A stretch of DNA of 36,076 bases from Hondaea fermentalgiana (Eukaryota; Sar; Bigyra; Thraustochytrida; Thraustochytriidae). The notes under the pieces are model-generated. The model saw nothing but the letters and a program-made list of their open reading frames with translations. It ran no database searches and was not told the DNA's origin. The translations under genes and the position numbers were made by a program. How positions within the stretch are numbered: the stretch's first letter is position 1; the number at the start of each line of letters is the position of its first letter. Below are positions 8,159 through 18,612 of this stretch, in pieces. The stretch covers positions 362,105 to 398,180 of the forward strand of contig NPFB01000011.1 in NCBI GenBank assembly GCA_014084085.1. Direction: 5' to 3'.

Positions 8159-11100
8159 TTCGCGGTAGAGAGCCTTGGAGACAGGTGTTTTGGGGGCCGC
8201 GACGCGACGGAGAATAGCCCCGTACCGTGGGTCCTTGCCCAGGCGTTCTGGTTGGAGCGTCTCCATATGGACAGCTTCGTGCTCGAGGGTACGCGCCCAT
8301 CCGGCAACAAAAATACTGAAATCCGCGTCTTTGAGCGATTTCGCCAGAGAATGCACAATCTCAAGTGCGGTTGGTCCCGATGGCGGTAGAAGCCAAAGGA
8401 CCTCCTGGACAAGCGAAATGTCCGCAACGGCGTCTGCTCCCAGAAGATTGCACGTATCCAGGACGAGACGTTGGGAAGCTTCGAAGTTCTCACCCTCGAC
8501 TCCGCAGGCCATGACGAGTTGCGCTGCATGACGGAGTTGGTGCACAGCGCAGGGCTCTTCCCTATCCATGAGTGTGGCAGCCAGCACGTCCGGTACGAGT
8601 CGCGTCACAGCAACCTGTACGAGGCGATCCGCGCTTGCAAACGATCCGAGGGCGCTTGCCAGGGCATCAATAACTTCGGAGGATGAAACCTCCAAGCACA
8701 ATCGACTTGCAAACGTGGCGAGCCCGACCGCGATTTCCGCATCTTGCTCAGCCTCTGCAGCGGCATCGCTGTCTTCTTCTTGACTCTGGGACGCTTCCGC
8801 CCCGCAAGCCTGATGAATAAACGGCGCTCGAAGAAGGCGAGTGGCCACAAAAAGAGAGGAAACATCTTGGCCGCCGGGTCCATCACCATTGCTCGTCGAG
8901 TTCATACCTGAATCATCTTGGGCAAGGCTGTCGAGCGCGACGACGCCTGCGACGATGGCATCGAGGAGTTGAGCAGGAAGCTGTTTCACAGGAAGCATGC
9001 CAATAAGGTCAACTAGTTGCAGCTGTACAAATGGCGCCATCACGTGCGCAAGAGGGACAGAGATTTGGTCCCCATGGCGCGCCTGGATGAATGGCGCAAG
9101 CCAACGCGCAAACTTATCCCACGGCACGTTTGTGTCACACTGCACGGCAAGAGTACGGATGATGGAGAAGCAAACGGAGAGAAAGCGCATGCGGCGAGCG
9201 TCGCTATCCTCGCTGTTGACGCCCATTTCCCATGCTACACGAGGGAGTGCAGTGATCCAATCGGGCTCGATTCTCTCGGGCTCAATGTGCGCCATTCGCT
9301 CCATCGCTTCCAACACGTAAATGATGGCTGGCTGCCCGAGGCCTTCCTTGAGCGCACGCCCAAAGAGCACACGTTGAGCCTCTCTGAGCTGAGCGATGAC
9401 TGCGGGTGTCGAGCTTGGTGCATGCGCGCCCTTGAGCCCTCGAACGATGACCTCAACAAGTGCTTGCAGCCTCGAGGATTCGAGGGCTCTCTTCTTTCCA
9501 GCGCTGTTACGGACCCAGGAGGCAACGGCTTCAATCGCCTCTTCTTCTACGAGAATTTTATGCCCACTTCGTTTACCTCGCTTCCTCGAAGACCCTTGCG
9601 TTGCTTCACGATCTCCTTGAGATGCGGACATGTCCCGTTCGGATTCCATTCTCTGGAGAGACGAGCTGGAACTGCCTCCGTTCTTCCCCGTCCCTTGGTT
9701 GTTGTCCTCGATGCCCTCTTGTTCTTCTTCTTCTTGTTGCTGCTGCTGCTGCTGCAAGCTGAGCAGACTTTGCGCAAGAAGGGTGTTAATCCTGAAGATG
9801 GCCGGCGCGAGGTCTTGATGGCCAGCATCCTTGAGCGGAAAGCTATCCTCGAGAGCGAGGACGAGGTCGCGCGCGGCCGAAGTTCGCACTTCCTCCGCAG
9901 ACCAGACGTGTGCAAAGCACTGAAACACGAGCTCAGCAGCGACGGCGAGATCTGCAACCACACCACGAGTTTCGGCAAGCGCACTACGACCACGTCCACT
10001 CGAATTCATGTAGAGCATGTGAACTTGACCCCAAAGCGTGGAAATCACCTTGGCCATATCCTCCGCCCCATCATCTGGCGAGGACCCAGAGGACCCTGAA
10101 GTCTTCACACTCGCGTGCAGCTGTCGCCGAATCGAGTCCTGAAGGGCTGCAGATTCCTGATAAGCGACCCCCATGAAGCGCCACGTTGCACCGTCCTGAC
10201 TGCACGTTTGCGTCTTGAGGCCAGTCCGTGCCGCCGGAGACACGTCCATGTCAGCTTCTTCGTCACCGGCCACCTGGTCCAGCTCAAGCAAGCGGAGAAG
10301 ACCTCTTGCTACCTCTGCCCACAGTTCGAGACCCTGCGCGACAGTGTCCACCCCACTGGGCGCTGCTGGCGCGTCGTCGACACCGTCGATGTCCCCATTC
10401 GCTGCAGCCGCGGCGTTCGCAGCGGCTGCTACGGCGAGGGCCTTTGAGCGGCGAGCGCGTTGCTGCGCTTGGGACTTGGCTTTGGCCTTGGAGTCTTTGA
10501 AACTCTGCAGAATGCCGGTGCCGCGCCCGGGCGCGCTCACAGAGATGGAGATCGACGAAGCAGCATTGTTTCCGCCAGAACCTTGTCCGCCCGACGAGCT
10601 CCCATTCGTAGCAATGGCCGATGCAGATGCCGAAGTTGGCGCAGCCGATGTTGTCGTCGCCACGCGGCTCAGCGTGGATCGGAGAAGAGCCGTGAGGAGG
10701 CTTACGAGGTCGGGCCGCTGCGCCAATACTCGATCGGGAAAATGACGTGCAATGAGCAGCAAAAGCCGCATGGCATCCATGCGGCAGCCGAGACGCAGAC
10801 TATTGAGTCCTGCACGGACATGAAAGAAGAGCAGCCGCAGAAATGGTAGACACCAATGCACCCGAGCTCTGGCCACATTTGTTGTCGCGTTTGCGCCAGG
10901 CGCGGGGTTCGTTTCGGCCCCTGATGTCGCGAAAAGAGCCAAGAGGACATGGTGAACTGCAACACGGACGGACTTCTCGTCGTCGTTGACTAGTTCAACA
11001 ACGCAAGTCATAATGGCTGTAAGCTGTGTTCGCAGCTGAGCCGATGCGCCATGAGCCTCTACAATTTCAAGAATACCGTCGAGGGCGTCTCGGCGCACGC

Positions 11101-11876
11101 GCGCATTGTGGTGTCGGGCTTTGGACAGAAGCTCCACGACAGTGAGGTTCTTGGACGAGACGATGACACCGCCCTTGTCCGCAACAAGGCTCTGCTCCCG
11201 GACATTGACGGTCTTGGTCTTGAACGAGGTGTCGGTTGCGTTGAGGCGCTGCGGAGCACGACGTCCTACTTTACGCTTGATTCGCTTAAAGTCGACGGCT
11301 TCCGGCTGGATGAATGAAGCAATTGATTGAAGTCGCCATGTAACAGCGCAGCGTTTCGAAACGAGAGAGAGAGCTCGTAGTTTGTCAGTTCACAGTTCCG
11401 CTGATGTCAATCTTATTTACTCTGGTGCTCACAACGAAGTTTGCCTTGTATGGCTCAGCTAGCTGGCTGGCTGGCTGGCTGGCTGGGTTGGTGGGTTCAT
11501 TCAACCCGCCTTGGCTAATCATGCATACATGCGTGGGTTCCTAGCTAACCTGACTACGTCAACCTTTTCCAAAGCCAAACGAACAACCCAGCCGAGTGAC
11601 TCGCATACGGACCTTTGTTGGCAAGCCATTCCTGCATCAGACCCGTTTGGAGGCCGCTTGGCCCAGCCACCCAGCCACCCAGCCCACCCAGCCAGCCACC
11701 CAGCCCACCCGACACCCGACGCCGTCTTCTAGCAGGGATGGACCACATCTAGTTTTCTAAGCAGTGGCTGACGGACCTGGCGAGCACGATTGCGAGCGAG
11801 GGGGAGAGGCTATTATTGCGCTCGCGCGTTTGCTTCCCCGACTTACCTTGCGCTTCTTTGGCTTGGCCTGCACCAT
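8126..11876 (-). CDS. TEX10/Ipi1-like Rix1-complex protein (60S ribosome assembly), two exons
   Basis: Two-exon model on the minus strand: exon 1 at 11876-11847 (10 codons, MVQAKPKKRK) and exon 2 at 11305-8126, giving 1069 aa. The joined N-terminus reads through a lysine-rich DFKRIKRKVG block, NATDTSFKTKTV (about 32-43) and VVELLSKARHHNARVRRDAL (about 66-85). This is the signature order of TEX10/Ipi1 proteins (KVGKK...NAT.T.FKTK...LLSQ..HHNA.VR). The family is a Rix1/PELP1-TEX10-WDR18 complex component needed for late pre-60S maturation. The rest is helical, HEAT-like repeat, with disordered insertions rich in Ala/Ser and a QQQQQQQ-EEEE tract near 526-540. No in-frame ATG exists in exon 2 before the conserved block; that frame opens only from a GTG or an upstream stop, which forces an upstream exon. 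The stop codon overlaps the RuvX coding end. Confidence 0.9.
11457..11493. repeat. (GGCT)n microsatellite in TEX10 intron
   Basis: Tandem GGCT units flanked by AGCT palindromes, ending in GGTT/GGTG variants. It lies wholly within the predicted TEX10 intron. Confidence 0.85.
11661..11718. repeat. CCCAGCCA-type tandem repeat in TEX10 intron
   Basis: Imperfect tandem CCCAGCCA, CCCAGCCC and CCAGCCA units. They are related to the GGCT microsatellite 170 bp away, in opposite orientation, so the intron could form a stem between the two. Confidence 0.8.
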
Positions 11877-14191
11877 CTTGGCACGCAAGCACGTACGCAC
11901 GCACGGCACGCACGGCACGCCTTGGTTATTTTGGGCTTTGCCTCTCCTCCATCTTCTTTCTCCTGCCACCAACCAGTTCTTCTTATTCTTCAATAGAGGG
12001 GGGGGGGAGAAAAAAAAGAAAAAAGGAAAAGAAAACAGCGAACGTGTAGATCGTAAGTTGCATACGAGAGCGCGCCTACGCCATTTGAGTGAGACCTATA
12101 TACCCAATGTCAGAAAGTGAGAAAGCGTATAGCCAGATAAAAACAATGAGAAGGACCCTCAGCACATTATTTGGATGTAGTACGTACGTCTCGTCTCATG
12201 CGGCGTCGTCATCATAGATACGCTGGCATTATCACCTGTGCCTTCTCATCGTATGCACACCAGGTAGAGATGGGCGGAGATGGAATCGATGGCGAGAATG
12301 AGTGTCGCGCGCTTCGACTTTGGCGGCCCGCCGATTAAACTGCTTCAAAACATCCAAGCTCTGCAATGACACCGACCTCTCCTTTTTGACGACTTTCTAG
12401 CCAGTCAATGCATTGCGGCACTTGGCTGGTGCTGATCTATTTTCGTTGCGAGACTTGCGCCGGTGATTGATTGGTCAGTAGGCTATTCCTCTCTCCCGAG
12501 GCCCGCCCAGGCAGCCAGCCAGCCTTTCCACCGATGTGCAAATGAATGTTGAGATGAATATTAAAAAATGAATGAATGAATGGAATGATCTCAAGGATCT
12601 TGATGATCAAACAAAGAAAAAAAAAAAGACAGTACGAGCGGGTGAGAGAGGAATGTAGTAAACAAACAGATCGGGTTTTTTTGTCGAATCGCTTGTCTGT
12701 CTGACGCACGTAAGAGTTCGAAATTGTCCCCTACCTACCTCATCTAGATTGACGCAGTTGGTGTCTCTCAGATGATCAATCGACAACAACTTAAATTCGA
12801 TTTCAGGACCACCAGAATAAACACCAGGTTTCTTTATCTCGATGCACAGCTTTTCGTAAAGCGTGCAACCCATTTCACGCCCGTGATGGATAACAGTAAT
12901 ACAATTTTTTTAAAACACTATTTGAATCATTTCTCACGCTCTGAGAAGATAAAATAATTTTTATTAATAATTAAGCATTATATAGTAAAATTTATACGTC
13001 AAATGTAAAATAATTCAAATATTTATTGATTTTTGTTTGAAACTCAACATAATACAATATTTACATGTTATTATGCCAATATTTGATAATTTTGACTTTT
13101 AAAGAGATATTTTTGATGTATTTTTTGAATAGCTTTTCAAAATGAGATTTGGACTCTGGAAAGTAATCCAAAATTTGGGCTGGCAACGAGTTGTCTACGA
13201 TGTAGTTTCTGATACGGATGTAAGCATGCTAAGCGCCATAGCGCTTATAAGCTAGACGAATGACTAGTCGTCAGTGTGCACGAAATTATGTTGAACGGTT
13301 GGGGCGAACGAATGAACGTCAGTGAAGGAAGGCACTTACTTGATTTGGTTGGTTTGGTTGGAACGATCGATCGCTTTCTTCGGTGCTTCATCTTCTTTAT
13401 TTATTTATCAGTGGAACTCATGACGTTGTTCTCAGATGACCGATCGATCGATCAGCCAATTCATTTTCTGGTCGTGTTAGTTAATCCGCGTCGCGCGACT
13501 CACGTTCGCTTGATGTCCTGGTGCCTGCCACCAACCGAGAACCTCTCTCTCGGCTGACTGCGCAAAAAGCAAATAGATCCAAAGCATTCATTGAGCTATT
13601 CAATGAAATTGCCTGGCACGAAGAAGCAATGATTGTCAAGAGTTTGTCACAGTCAGTTCCCTGCTCATCAAGTAATCAAATCGCACAGCAGGGCTTTCTT
13701 TATTTCTCTTTTCATCATCCATCCATTTATTCGTTCATCTCATCCTTCATTCAGATAGGGCCTAGGTAGTTGGAGTCATCATCAATGAGAGCAATCAAGC
13801 AACCTCCCTCCTCTTCCTTCCTTCTTCCCTGCCCAACAACGGTCGAGTTGAGACGATGAGTCCTTTTGACGTTCATTTCGCAAAGGAAAGAAGGAGAAGA
13901 GGAAAAAGAAAGATAGAGAGCATCCGTCGTCAGCATCCCATCAAACCGTCTTTCGATATCTATCGATCGGGCGGCCAGCCAGCCGTCCGGAGCGGCGCGG
14001 AAGGCGCCCGCGCGGGCAGCAGCAGCGCTGGGCGTCAGGAGGAGGAAGGGAAGGAAGGAGGGAGCAGGACGAGGGTCGCTGCATCAGCCGCTCTCGCGGC
14101 GTCGAAGCGGGTGTCTAGCGCTCGCTAGCTAGCTTGCTAGCGCTCGATTGCCTGAAACGAGAAAGAAATAAACGAAGCCAAGCGCCAAATC
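11877..14191. other. 2.3-kb divergent intergenic region (TEX10 / MMPL promoters)
   Basis: No confident gene. It contains an ACGC-type run near 11885-11925, a poly-G/poly-A tract near 11995-12035, and a GAAT tetranucleotide run near 12562-12582. There is also an exon-like minus-strand ORF at 12607-12873, an AT-rich island at 12901-13140, and an AGCGCT/GCTAGC palindromic cluster near 14110-14145, just upstream of the MMPL gene. I found no tRNA or other structured RNA by eye. Confidence 0.5.
12901..13140. other. AT-rich island, about 19% GC
   Basis: By direct count, 45 of 240 bases are G or C, far below the surrounding sequence, which is near or above 50%. No ORF of note runs through it. It could be a relic of an inserted element, organellar or viral DNA, a replication origin, or matrix-attachment-type DNA. 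The sequence alone does not decide. Confidence 0.85.
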
Positions 14192-17100
14192 ATGTCCGGC
14201 GACGCGAGGGTGCCCGGGGATGCGGCCAGCGCGAGGGATGATGATGAGGAAAGCAGCGACAATGGTCACCCAAGCGAGGCGAAAAATGGCACAGGCGCTC
14301 GAATCATTCACGCAGAAACAAGCTCAGCACAAGGCAGACTCGAAGACAATACCAACTCCGAAGAAGCGGCAACGCCTTCGGGCTCTCGACGAAAGCGACT
14401 CGGAGCTTCGAGCGGCGCATCGGCAGGAACCCATCGCCGTCGTGGCAGCTGGTTTGCAGGCAGCAGTGCAGCCGATGAAAGCGCCATGGACACAAGCGAA
14501 CGTCCATTCTTCCTTCTCGCTGAGGACGAAGAACGCAACCTACTCACGGTCGAGGGCGATGGCGTGACTACCATTGTAGAGCGCCGTGCCGAGCTCCTCC
14601 GTGGTCTGCTATGTGGGTGCATTTCGGGTTGTTTTCAAGATCTTCCCTGCTGCATTCTTTGGCGCACGTGTCGAGGGGCGCCTCCCGTCGACAAGGACAA
14701 CGACAAGGCATTGCAAACCGTGGGGTCGTCTCGTAGCGAAGCGTGGCATACGAATCCAGACTTCAGTGGCTCGTGGGCGACGCGCAAACGCGTATGGCCG
14801 CGCGGCTTTGGTCCAGGCTGGGTCATTCGAACCTTCGCACCCCTTGTTCTCCTCGGCTGGTCGCTCATTCTCTTTAATGGGCTGCGCCATGCAATGGACC
14901 TTTTCGGAAATCTCAATGGAGCTGTGTCAGCACCCGCAGGGAGCCGTAGTGCCCTGGCTGAATCTGCTTATTTGTATAACTTCAAGCATGCCGCCCAGGA
15001 GGATTTTCTCACAAACACCATGATTCTCATTGAGGCCCGACAGGGCGTCACAGGAGGCAATGCCACGGTATTGACGCCTGAAATCGAACAGTTCTCGCGA
15101 ACAATCCAAAGCGCAGTTACATGCGCCAACGCTGGCGCTGGACGTTGCGAGAACCAGCTCGACATCTTGCGTGCTGTGGTGCGGTATGATGGATACTACA
15201 TGACTCCACCTGGCTTTGTGCGCACCTCGACCGCTCCAGTATTCGTCAATGCTGACGCTTCCGCCATGATCATTTACATTCGGCACAACTTCCTGCACGG
15301 TCTATCTTCGGATATCTTTCAGTTCTTTGATGAATTTCTCAAAGTAAATGGCCCCAATCCGGCCCGATACCTTGTCAGATACACCAACGAGCAAAAGCTA
15401 TTAAAAATAGCTCAAAACGAGGTCGTTTACGATTTTGAGCACGCTGACCTCATTGGTATTCCCTTTGCTTGGGTCATTCTACTCTGGTACTGCGGTTCAC
15501 CTGCATTTCTCGTGCTCATCAGTCTTCCCATATGCATCCTCTCCTCCTTCTCTCTTAGTGTGCATTGGATGCCGGCAGGGCTCGCACTGCCAACCTTTGC
15601 TCCGTCAATGATTGTTTCCATGGCTGTGGCTCTGAATGTTGACTACGCGCTTTTCATGCTTGTGCGGTATTCCGAAGAGCTGGCGCGGGGCGCTTCGCGC
15701 AATTTTGCTTTGGACCAGGCCATGAATACCGCTGGCAAGACGATTGGCGTCTCGGGCTCTATCATGCTCGTCAGCAACGGATGTCTCTACTTTGTCAAGG
15801 CAGAAACGGTGGCCTCGCTCGGTGTAGCGCTAGCCATCACGAATCTCATCACCATCGCTACCAACGTGACGCTTCTGCCAGCCCTTCTCTGCACGGCGGG
15901 GCCGATGCTCGATACAATTCGCACCTGGAGACGGCCGTCCATCTCTGGAGGCGTTTCGGCTGTTATGCAACAACTCAAGCGTCTCGTGTGCTGGAGTTTG
16001 TCCCCATGCGCTCGTTGCTTTCGTCGTGTTTTCGGTTCGGGCAAACGCAGCAGCGCTATCAAAATCCTACGACACCAACAGGGCGAGGACGGCGCCAATG
16101 AACTCCGCATTGCGGGCGACGGTGAGGACAGCGACGAACGCACGGACGACGATGATGATGCCGGTGTCACAGCGGGTGACGATCGCAGCAGCTACGGCGC
16201 CTCTCGCGTGCTCGACCAGTACTTTGCCTCGGACGACTTGATGGCCAGTGATGGTGCCCAAAGCAGAGCTCAATATTATGCTGCAGCGGGCGAGGACGAG
16301 GTCGGTGTCGCTAATGCAGCGGACAGGGGCGACCCGTCGCAGCCGCTACTGCACGACGGCGTCGAAGATCAAGGTGCCATATCAGAATCCCATGGCTTTG
16401 TTTCCGCGGCGGGTCTGAGCGGAGCTCCTTCAACCGGAAGCTTTGGTGCCTTGGTGGACGGAAGCAGCACGGTGACGAGCCTGGCAAGCGGCGTCGGTGG
16501 GGAGCTTCGCATAAGCGTGGCCAATGATCCCGTTCTGGGAGCCTTGGGGCCGCCAATCTCCGCGACGCGAACGAGCGAGCGCGATCGACGTCGGCGCGCA
16601 CATGCTGAATCGAGCCGGATTCTCTCTGCGCAGTCGCGTGTGTGGGCCGCCATCGCCAAGCTCTGCCTCGCTTACCCGCGGGTCCTCATCGTTTTCATTC
16701 TCGCGTTGAGCGCTCCGGTCTGCTGGCAGATCGGGCGCTTTTCGTGGACCGACAGCCAGGCCAATCTTGTTCCCCGGCACAACGCGTACGTGGAAACGGT
16801 CGGCGCAATTCTTGACGCTGGCTTCGCCGCAGGCTATCTTTCCGACTATAAAGCCATTGTTGCAAGTCCTGTAAGCGACACGTCAAAGCAGCCCCTGACA
16901 CCGGATCTCTGCTTTGACGACAACGTGGGCCTGGAGCAGCTGCTCAAGGTTGCATCTCGATTCGTCCCCGAAGCCCCGGTGCCCCCACCCGGTCTTGACT
17001 GTTCCTTTGTGGCTGCGCAACTGCCTGGCTGCGAGATCCCCTCTGACGTGCTCAAGCGAATGCCCGTCGCCAAGGGTGTCCTCCGCAACCTGTGCGCTCA

Positions 17101-18250
17101 ATCATGCTCCCATGCATGCCGCAATGAGCTCTTTGTGTCGAAGCGTTTCTGGGGAAGGCTTGTGAACGCATCCGAGACCTTGTTGAGTATTACTTTGCAG
17201 TATGACACCATGAACAGCAGATTAGCAGGAGACAAGGCGCGCCGGATAAAGTCCATCATCGAGAGCCCGGCCTTGTACTTGGGCCGACGGTATACCTGGG
17301 AGGACGCGGGCGCCATTTTGAGTGGGGACCTGAGTATTGCCAGCTCGCAGCGTCTGCGCGAGGCAAATCTCGACGACATTGATCTCATGTGGCGCGACAA
17401 GTTTCACACGATGATCGCCCTTAATGGAACAACGACTGCGACACAGGCCCTTATTCGCGTTCACCCTCCTTTTCAGCCGTACAATGAAGCCGCGCACCCG
17501 TGGATCAACCACATGCACGACGCAATGAGCGCCGCGGGCTTCAACGACAAGGAGGAGGATTTCCGCTTCTTCTTTGGAGGGGCTGCGGTTCGGCTATTCG
17601 ACCAGGTTGACCAAGTGTACACGGACACGCCGCCTGTCATGCTGACGGCAGTCATTCTCACGGTGCTGGGTACGAGCGTTGCCGTCTTTCAGTCACTACT
17701 TCTCGGTCCACGTCTGCTTCTCACTATTGCTCTTACACTGGGCCTTGTCTTCGGCTTTATTGTGCTTATTTTCGAAGACCTCAAAGCCAGCCCTGAGGCC
17801 GCGGGCCTCTACTGGATCGTGCCAATTCTCGGGGTGCCCATCATGGTGGGCTGCACCCTTGATTACGACTCTTTTGTTGTGGCACGCATCTTTGAGATGC
17901 GTCTCGCCTCTCTCTCCACGGAGGCTGCTGTCTTTGCGGGACTGCAGGAAACTGGTCACGTGATTACGATTGCCGGCATCATCATGACCGTTGCATTTGG
18001 ATCCATGTGTCTGTCTGCCATTCCTGTTGTCCAGCAGATTGGAGCCTTGCTCGTGGCTTGCTGCTTGCTCGACACGTTTATTGTGCGCAGCTTGTTGGTC
18101 CCTTCACTCATGCTCGTCGCTGTTGAACTAAATTGGTTTCCGAAGAAGATGCCCGAAGTCAGCGTCACCATGGACATGCTCAGGACAGCTGCTGCATCGA
18201 TGCGCCGCCGTCGTCGCCGTCAAGAAAATCGAAGTTCAGCGCGGGACTAG
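14192..18250 (+). CDS. MMPL/RND-superfamily membrane protein with two MMPL halves
   Basis: Single-exon protein of 1352 aa starting at ATG 14192. A disordered, charged N-terminus precedes a Cys-rich stretch (CGCISGCFQDLPCCILWRTC, about 141-160) that could be palmitoylated. TM1 is near 209-230 and is followed by a large extracytoplasmic domain (about 235-420). A five- to six-helix bundle at about 420-568 carries NVDYALFMLVRYSEE with D484. A poorly conserved acidic linker at about 575-825 follows. The second half repeats the plan: a TM near 826-846, a Cys-containing lumenal domain, and a TM bundle from about 1145 with GCTLDYDSFVVARIFEMR (D1224). The paired DY..F...R..E motifs are typical of MMPL/RND lipid or small-molecule transporters, distinct from classical Patched GxxxDD. 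Transport substrate and membrane are unknown; lipid or sterol export is only family-level inference. Confidence 0.85.
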   Translation: MSGDARVPGDAASARDDDEESSDNGHPSEAKNGTGARIIHAETSSAQGRLEDNTNSEEAATPSGSRRKRLGASSGASAGTHRRRGSWFAGSSAADESAMDTSERPFFLLAEDEERNLLTVEGDGVTTIVERRAELLRGLLCGCISGCFQDLPCCILWRTCRGAPPVDKDNDKALQTVGSSRSEAWHTNPDFSGSWATRKRVWPRGFGPGWVIRTFAPLVLLGWSLILFNGLRHAMDLFGNLNGAVSAPAGSRSALAESAYLYNFKHAAQEDFLTNTMILIEARQGVTGGNATVLTPEIEQFSRTIQSAVTCANAGAGRCENQLDILRAVVRYDGYYMTPPGFVRTSTAPVFVNADASAMIIYIRHNFLHGLSSDIFQFFDEFLKVNGPNPARYLVRYTNEQKLLKIAQNEVVYDFEHADLIGIPFAWVILLWYCGSPAFLVLISLPICILSSFSLSVHWMPAGLALPTFAPSMIVSMAVALNVDYALFMLVRYSEELARGASRNFALDQAMNTAGKTIGVSGSIMLVSNGCLYFVKAETVASLGVALAITNLITIATNVTLLPALLCTAGPMLDTIRTWRRPSISGGVSAVMQQLKRLVCWSLSPCARCFRRVFGSGKRSSAIKILRHQQGEDGANELRIAGDGEDSDERTDDDDDAGVTAGDDRSSYGASRVLDQYFASDDLMASDGAQSRAQYYAAAGEDEVGVANAADRGDPSQPLLHDGVEDQGAISESHGFVSAAGLSGAPSTGSFGALVDGSSTVTSLASGVGGELRISVANDPVLGALGPPISATRTSERDRRRRAHAESSRILSAQSRVWAAIAKLCLAYPRVLIVFILALSAPVCWQIGRFSWTDSQANLVPRHNAYVETVGAILDAGFAAGYLSDYKAIVASPVSDTSKQPLTPDLCFDDNVGLEQLLKVASRFVPEAPVPPPGLDCSFVAAQLPGCEIPSDVLKRMPVAKGVLRNLCAQSCSHACRNELFVSKRFWGRLVNASETLLSITLQYDTMNSRLAGDKARRIKSIIESPALYLGRRYTWEDAGAILSGDLSIASSQRLREANLDDIDLMWRDKFHTMIALNGTTTATQALIRVHPPFQPYNEAAHPWINHMHDAMSAAGFNDKEEDFRFFFGGAAVRLFDQVDQVYTDTPPVMLTAVILTVLGTSVAVFQSLLLGPRLLLTIALTLGLVFGFIVLIFEDLKASPEAAGLYWIVPILGVPIMVGCTLDYDSFVVARIFEMRLASLSTEAAVFAGLQETGHVITIAGIIMTVAFGSMCLSAIPVVQQIGALLVACCLLDTFIVRSLLVPSLMLVAVELNWFPKKMPEVSVTMDMLRTAAASMRRRRRRQENRSSARD

Positions 18251-18612
18251 CGCGGCCAGCGCTTCTTGCTATGAAATAGCATTGATAAGCTTTACCGTAA
18301 AAAATGTCCACTGGCCATGCGAACATGTGCGCACGGTTGCGACAGAGAGAGGGCAATTTTTCTTTTCTATTTCTTATGTTTTTCGCTTTTCGACCTGCCA
18401 CTCCCAACATTCATGTTATACGCGTGCAGTTCTTTGTTTGTTCTTTTTGTGTATGAGTTTAGGTATGCAGTGCAGTGCAGTGCAGTGCGAGTGGAAGAAA
18501 AGGGATTTATCCTCTGGCTCGTGCTTGGCAAGGCCATGTTGTCCGAACGAAGAACACGAGCCAGCCAACCAGCCAATATGCTTTGTCGCTCGCCAATGAC
18601 TCCGACACACAG
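18251..18612. other. Convergent intergenic region MMPL / Sec10
   Basis: This 362-bp gap between two tail-to-tail genes should hold both 3' UTRs. The only visible structure is an AGTGC tandem run (GCAGT pentamers) at about 18467-18488. Small ORFs are not credible genes. Confidence 0.5.
18467..18488. repeat. GCAGT pentanucleotide repeat
   Basis: About four tandem copies of a GCAGT/TGCAG pentamer in the MMPL-Sec10 convergent gap. Confidence 0.8.

Larger units (their letters stand above)
11306..11846 (-). other. Predicted 541-nt GT-AG intron in TEX10/Ipi1 gene
   Basis: On the minus strand the donor is AAG|GTAAGT (11846) and the acceptor is TTCATTCATCCAG|CCG (11306), both phase 0. A possible branch site, GTTAC, has its A near 11341, about 35 nt from the acceptor. 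The intron carries GCCA/GGCT-type microsatellites at 11457-11493 and 11661-11718. Confidence 0.85.

Noticed and set aside
9017..10099. 360-codon plus-strand ORF opposite TEX10
   Set aside because: Antisense shadow of a gene whose frame is supported by family signature and splicing.
13331..13400. Minus-strand ATG mini-ORF followed by GTAAGT (possible first exon near 13341)
   Set aside because: Seventeen basic codons only, and no acceptor or downstream exon could be tied to it.
14192..18250. Bacterial contamination suggested by the MMPL/RND gene
   Set aside because: Flanked without break by spliced and clearly eukaryotic genes with the same composition; long disordered linkers are eukaryotic in style.
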